Origin: Streptomyces ortus
GTDB lineage: Bacteria; Actinomycetota; Actinomycetes; Streptomycetales; Streptomycetaceae
Assembly (NCBI RefSeq): GCF_026341275.1
Contig: NZ_JAIFZO010000002.1
Coordinates: 7,532,118-7,596,117, forward strand
Length of the DNA: 64,000 nucleotides
Direction of reading: 5' to 3'
Positions 60,858-64,000 of the stretch are shown piece after piece. Position 1 is the first letter of the stretch. Each line of letters begins with the position of its first letter. Below the pieces are notes generated by a model that was given only the letters and a program-made list of their open reading frames with translations, had not been told where the DNA came from and ran no database searches. Position numbers and translations under genes: made by a program.

Positions 60858-63011
60858 TCAGGGGGCGGGCGTCGCCCGGAGCAGGAGCAGGGCCACGTCG
60901 TCCAGCCGCTGGTCCGCCGTGCCGCTGTGGTGGACGAGACGGTCGGCCACCTCGTCCAGCGGGCGGTCCCCGATCTCCGCGAGGAGCTCCGCGAGCCCCG
61001 CCAGCGCGTCCTCGATGTCGACGCCGCGGGATTCGATCAGCCCGTCGGTGTAGAGGGCGAGCAGCGAGCCGGGCGGCAGCGCCACGTCGGTCGTCGGGTA
61101 GCCGGCGTCCGCGTCGATGCCCAGCAGCGGACCGCCCGCCAGGTCGAGCACCCGCACCTTGCCGTCCGGCCGCCTCAGCAGGGGTGGCGGATGCCCCGCG
61201 CGGGCCATCACCAGGTGACCGTGCGCCGGGTCCAGACGCAGATAGACGCAGCTCGCGAAGAGCTCGGTGCCCAGGTCGATCAGCAGCCGGTTGGTGCTGC
61301 TCATGACCTCACCCGGCGACTGGCCGACGGTCGTGTAGGCCCGTACGGCGGTACGGATCTGTCCCATCAGGCCCGCCGCCGTGACGTTGTGCCCCTGCAC
61401 GTCCCCGATCACCGCGGCGGCCTCCGCCGTGGCCTGCGCGCCGGTCGGGACCAGGTCGTAGAAGTCACCGCCGATCTCCATGCCCTGGGTGGCGGGCAGA
61501 TAGCGGGCCGCCGCCTCGATGCCGGGCAGCGACGGCAGCGAGTGGGGCAGCAGTGCGGCCTGCAGCCCGTGCGCCAGCTTGTTCTTGGCGTCGTAGAGGC
61601 GGGCCCGGTCGAGCGCCTGCGCGATGAGCCCGCTGATGCTGGTCAGCACGGCACGCTCGTCGGCCGGGAAGGGATGGGGCGCCGCGTACGCGAGGACGCA
61701 GGTGCCGACCGGCCGTCCGGACGCGATGAGCGGCAGATACGCCCAGGCGGCCATGTCACCGGCCGGCCGCTGCTCCGGATACACCCGCGCCAGCTCATCC
61801 GTGGAGGCGAAGAAGGCAGGCTCACCGCTCACCAGGGCGTGCGTGCCGGGCGAGGGATCGCTGAGCTGCATCCCGTCGAACCGTTCCAGCTCCCGCGGGT
61901 CCGGATAGCCGCGCTGTCCCAGCACATGCAGCCGGCCCGCCTCCGAGCCGAGCATCACCAGGCCCTGGCTGCCGACGGCGGGTGCGATCTCGTCGGCGAC
62001 CAGTTGCACCACGTCCTGCACACCCACCGCCTGGGTGAGGGCCCCGGCCAGGCTCAGCACCTGCGAGATCGAGACGAGGCGGGTACCGGTCTCCCCGTGC
62101 CGGAAGGCCGCCGGACCCTCCCGCGCCACGGCCCGGGCCCGGGTGATGCGCACGCTCAGCCCGTTCGTACTCGGGTAGAAGCGGAACGACAGCCAGTCCG
62201 ACGGCGGACGCAGCGCCACGAACGACGTCATCTGCTGGCTGATCAGCGCGGCCCGGTAGCGGTCCTCGTAGACCGGGTCGTTCAGCCAGGGCACCGACGC
62301 CCACAACTGGGTGCCCAGCAGAGCGCTGACCGGCAGCCCCAGCAGCTCGGCCGACGCGGCGTTGGCGAAGGTGATCCGCCCCTGCAGATCCAGCGCGCAC
62401 AGCCCGTACGGCAGACGCGCCACCATCCGCGACGCCTCGACCGTGCCGAGCGTGCCCGCCACGCTCGCGATGGGCGCGGGGGAGAGGAGATCGGGCTCGG
62501 GGCGGATCGGCCGGCCCGTCTCGTGGGCGCGCTCCAGCCGCATCGCGAGCCGGTCGCAGGCGGCCGTCAGATGGTCCCTCTCCCAGTCCGACAGCTCCGG
62601 GGGATGACCGCCCGGCCAGGTCACGAAGAGCGCCCCGTACGTGGCCCGGTCGGTCGCCACCGGCAGTGCGGCCAGCGCGAACGGATACGGCAGGACCACC
62701 GAGATCCGCGGATAGCGCCGGGCCATCTCCTGCTCGCCGCTCACCCACACGAGCCGCCGGTGGCGCGCGGCCTCCGCCACCGGGATCGGCGCACTCAGGC
62801 CCAGCCGCTCCCAGGGAGCCGCGAACGCCCTGGGCAGCCCGGCCATCACCGCCATCTCCAGCACCGGCTCGCCCGGGGCCAGCAGATACACCGCGCCCGA
62901 GTGCGCGTGCACGTCGTCCAGGAGCGCCGCCAGCGTCAGGGAGAGCAGCGGTCGGCCGACCGGAGCCGGGGCGGGCCGGGACGAATGCCCGGACGTCTGC
63001 CCGTGGGACAC
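60858..63011 (-). CDS. GAF-PAS-GAF-PP2C signalling phosphatase
   Basis: This roughly 717-aa protein has a GAF domain (15-165), PAS (190-300, YGLCALDLQGRITFANAAS), a second GAF (325-475) and a C-terminal SpoIIE/PP2C phosphatase (490-715: MEIGGDFYDLVP, IGDVQGHNVTAAGLMGQIRT, LYTDGLIES, DDVALLLL) with the metal-binding aspartates intact. Unlike the protein at 35617 it has no HATPase domain. GAGGGAGG eight bases before GTG 63011 selects the start. It should dephosphorylate a STAS partner. Confidence 0.9.
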   Translation of the reverse strand: MSHGQTSGHSSRPAPAPVGRPLLSLTLAALLDDVHAHSGAVYLLAPGEPVLEMAVMAGLPRAFAAPWERLGLSAPIPVAEAARHRRLVWVSGEQEMARRYPRISVVLPYPFALAALPVATDRATYGALFVTWPGGHPPELSDWERDHLTAACDRLAMRLERAHETGRPIRPEPDLLSPAPIASVAGTLGTVEASRMVARLPYGLCALDLQGRITFANAASAELLGLPVSALLGTQLWASVPWLNDPVYEDRYRAALISQQMTSFVALRPPSDWLSFRFYPSTNGLSVRITRARAVAREGPAAFRHGETGTRLVSISQVLSLAGALTQAVGVQDVVQLVADEIAPAVGSQGLVMLGSEAGRLHVLGQRGYPDPRELERFDGMQLSDPSPGTHALVSGEPAFFASTDELARVYPEQRPAGDMAAWAYLPLIASGRPVGTCVLAYAAPHPFPADERAVLTSISGLIAQALDRARLYDAKNKLAHGLQAALLPHSLPSLPGIEAAARYLPATQGMEIGGDFYDLVPTGAQATAEAAAVIGDVQGHNVTAAGLMGQIRTAVRAYTTVGQSPGEVMSSTNRLLIDLGTELFASCVYLRLDPAHGHLVMARAGHPPPLLRRPDGKVRVLDLAGGPLLGIDADAGYPTTDVALPPGSLLALYTDGLIESRGVDIEDALAGLAELLAEIGDRPLDEVADRLVHHSGTADQRLDDVALLLLRATPAP

Positions 63012-63308
63012 CCCGACCACCTCCCTCGGCCACACGGAGGAACCCAGAGGTCAAGGCTGCCCCGTGGGAGCGGTTCCCGCACGGCGAGGATGCCCGGGTG
63101 CGCCCCCGCGCCCGCGCCGGGCGCCCCCCTCGTTCCGCGCGCCGTCCTACGCAGCGTGACCCCTGACGGCGGTATCCCCGCCGGGCCCCGGAAACTCTCC
63201 GTGACGCCGCCGCAAGGCCCGCGTAAGGGGGCCCCGCGCCTCCGGGCGGCGGGCCGGCCCACTTCGTGACGTGCACAGGGGCTGCGCCCGCGTCCGGAAA
63301 GCGCTGTA

Positions 63309-64000
63309 ATGACGGACGTGGTCAGTGAGGGCGGTGCGGAACGCAGCACGAGAACGCTGCGTGCCGAACTTGCCCTCAAGGCGCTGCGCACGGACCTCGG
63401 CTCGCCCGAACGGCTGCGGAGCGTGCTCGAACAGGCACTCGTCTACGCCGGCGCGACCCTCACCCTGGTGTACGCGCCGGGGGACCGCGGTGACCAGCTG
63501 TGCCTGATCGAGTCCGCGGGCGTCCCCCGGGCCCTGTACGGCGTACGCGACAGTTATCCGCTCTCGGGCGTCTCACCCGCCGCCGACGCCTACCGGGCCG
63601 GGCAGCCCCGCTGGCTCGGCCCCGCGGAACTCGCGCGGCTCCCCGGCGCCCGGCCCACCCCGGCCGGGGACCACTGGCTGGCGGCCCTGCCCCTGCCCCC
63701 CGACCCGCGGGGCGGCGGCTGCCTGGTCGCCGTGAGCGAGCGTCCGGGCGGCTTCGACACCGAGGACCGCAAGTGCCTGGAGCTGTTCGCCGAGGCGGTC
63801 TCCTTCCCGCCCCCGTCCGGCACCGGCGAGTCCGAGCCGCTGCCGAGCAGCTCGTTCAGCCTGGCCATGGACTCCGGCCGGGTCGAGGTCGACGACGAGA
63901 TGCTGCGGCTGTTCGGACTCGCGCCCGACGAGTTCGACGGCAAGGTCGAGACGCTGCTGAGCATGACCGTGCCGGAGGATCTGCCCACCCTGATGTCCGT
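63309..64000 (+). CDS. GAF-PAS sensor protein (C-terminus beyond window)
   Basis: The frame from ATG 63309 is open to the window end (230 codons). It gives a helical start (LRAELALKALRTDLGSPERL), a GAF-like domain (about 32-155, VYAGATLTLVYAPG to LVAVSERPGGFDTEDR) and the start of a PAS domain (180-230, DSGRVEVDDEMLRLFGLAPD). By analogy with its divergent neighbour it may end in a PP2C phosphatase, but that part is not visible. The 297-bp gap to the divergent phosphatase gene holds both promoters. GTG 63318 is an alternative start. Confidence 0.72.
   Translation, partial: MTDVVSEGGAERSTRTLRAELALKALRTDLGSPERLRSVLEQALVYAGATLTLVYAPGDRGDQLCLIESAGVPRALYGVRDSYPLSGVSPAADAYRAGQPRWLGPAELARLPGARPTPAGDHWLAALPLPPDPRGGGCLVAVSERPGGFDTEDRKCLELFAEAVSFPPPSGTGESEPLPSSSFSLAMDSGRVEVDDEMLRLFGLAPDEFDGKVETLLSMTVPEDLPTLMS

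Noticed and set aside
60477..63269. 930-residue plus-strand open frame after the protease
   Set aside because: Shadow of the PP2C phosphatase on the minus strand; no conserved features.

Overview
The window is chromosomal Streptomyces DNA, or DNA of a very close relative. The reasons are its very high G+C, strong third-position GC bias, frequent GTG starts with GGAGG-type ribosome binding sites, a conservon with a CYP157-type P450, an SSI-type protease inhibitor, a streptogrisin-type protease, a perfect CebR operator and almost no TTA codons. Because of the composition every real gene has long open shadow frames. Genes were chosen by domain content, ribosome binding sites, operon geometry and conserved catalytic residues. 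No rRNA, tRNA, CRISPR array, insertion sequence or phage gene was found. Everything here is read from sequence alone and no database search was run.

Left end (1-9.7 kb). A DHA2 drug-exporter-type MFS gene, cut by the window edge, diverges from a tight four-gene operon: a FadD32-like fatty acyl-AMP ligase, a polyketide synthase with the Pks13 order ACP-KS-AT-ACP-TE, a secreted antigen-85-like acyltransferase/esterase, and a crotonyl-CoA carboxylase/reductase (Ccr). This is the core layout of the mycobacterial mycolic-acid condensation locus, with Ccr in place of the acyl-CoA carboxylase, in a genus that makes no mycolates. It is the most interesting system in the window. The inferred product is an alpha-alkyl beta-keto fatty acid or its ester, finished outside the cell.

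9.7-15.5 kb. A complete conservon (cvnA-D) is followed by a coupled P450 (cvnE) whose ExxR motif is ExxW, then a convergent class I terpene synthase. The only two in-frame TTA codons noticed in the window lie in cvnA and cvnE.

15.8-30.3 kb. A metabolic and stress stretch: VOC protein, Bcp peroxiredoxin, DUF4235 protein, glutathionyl-hydroquinone-reductase-like enzyme, CDF metal transporter, Ddn-like F420 reductase, aldehyde dehydrogenase, HFCD flavoprotein, GH114 lipoprotein, a 2-hydroxyacid dehydrogenase/HAD pair, a PhyH dioxygenase opposite an AraC regulator, a secreted GH9 cellulase under a CebR operator, and an ArsB-like permease.

30.4-45.4 kb. A regulatory and envelope stretch: SARP-NB-ARC-TPR regulator, ECF sigma factor, CHRD/DUF3455 lipoprotein, PAS-GAF-PP2C-HATPase phosphatase, a one-polypeptide sigma-like/zinc-finger/membrane/lectin protein, an alpha-hydroxyacid oxidase, an SSI inhibitor with Arg at P1, and a STAS anti-anti-sigma protein divergent from a probable degenerate HATPase.

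45.4-64 kb. A probably leaderless GNAT gene, a peptide/metal ABC importer with a fused permease but no ATPase, and an MFS gene; a second DHA2 exporter with two TetR-type operators; a compact NHLP-type peptide export cassette with a cysteine-free double-glycine precursor; a streptogrisin-like protease with an acidic repetitive tail; a second PP2C phosphatase; and the start of a GAF-PAS protein cut by the right edge.
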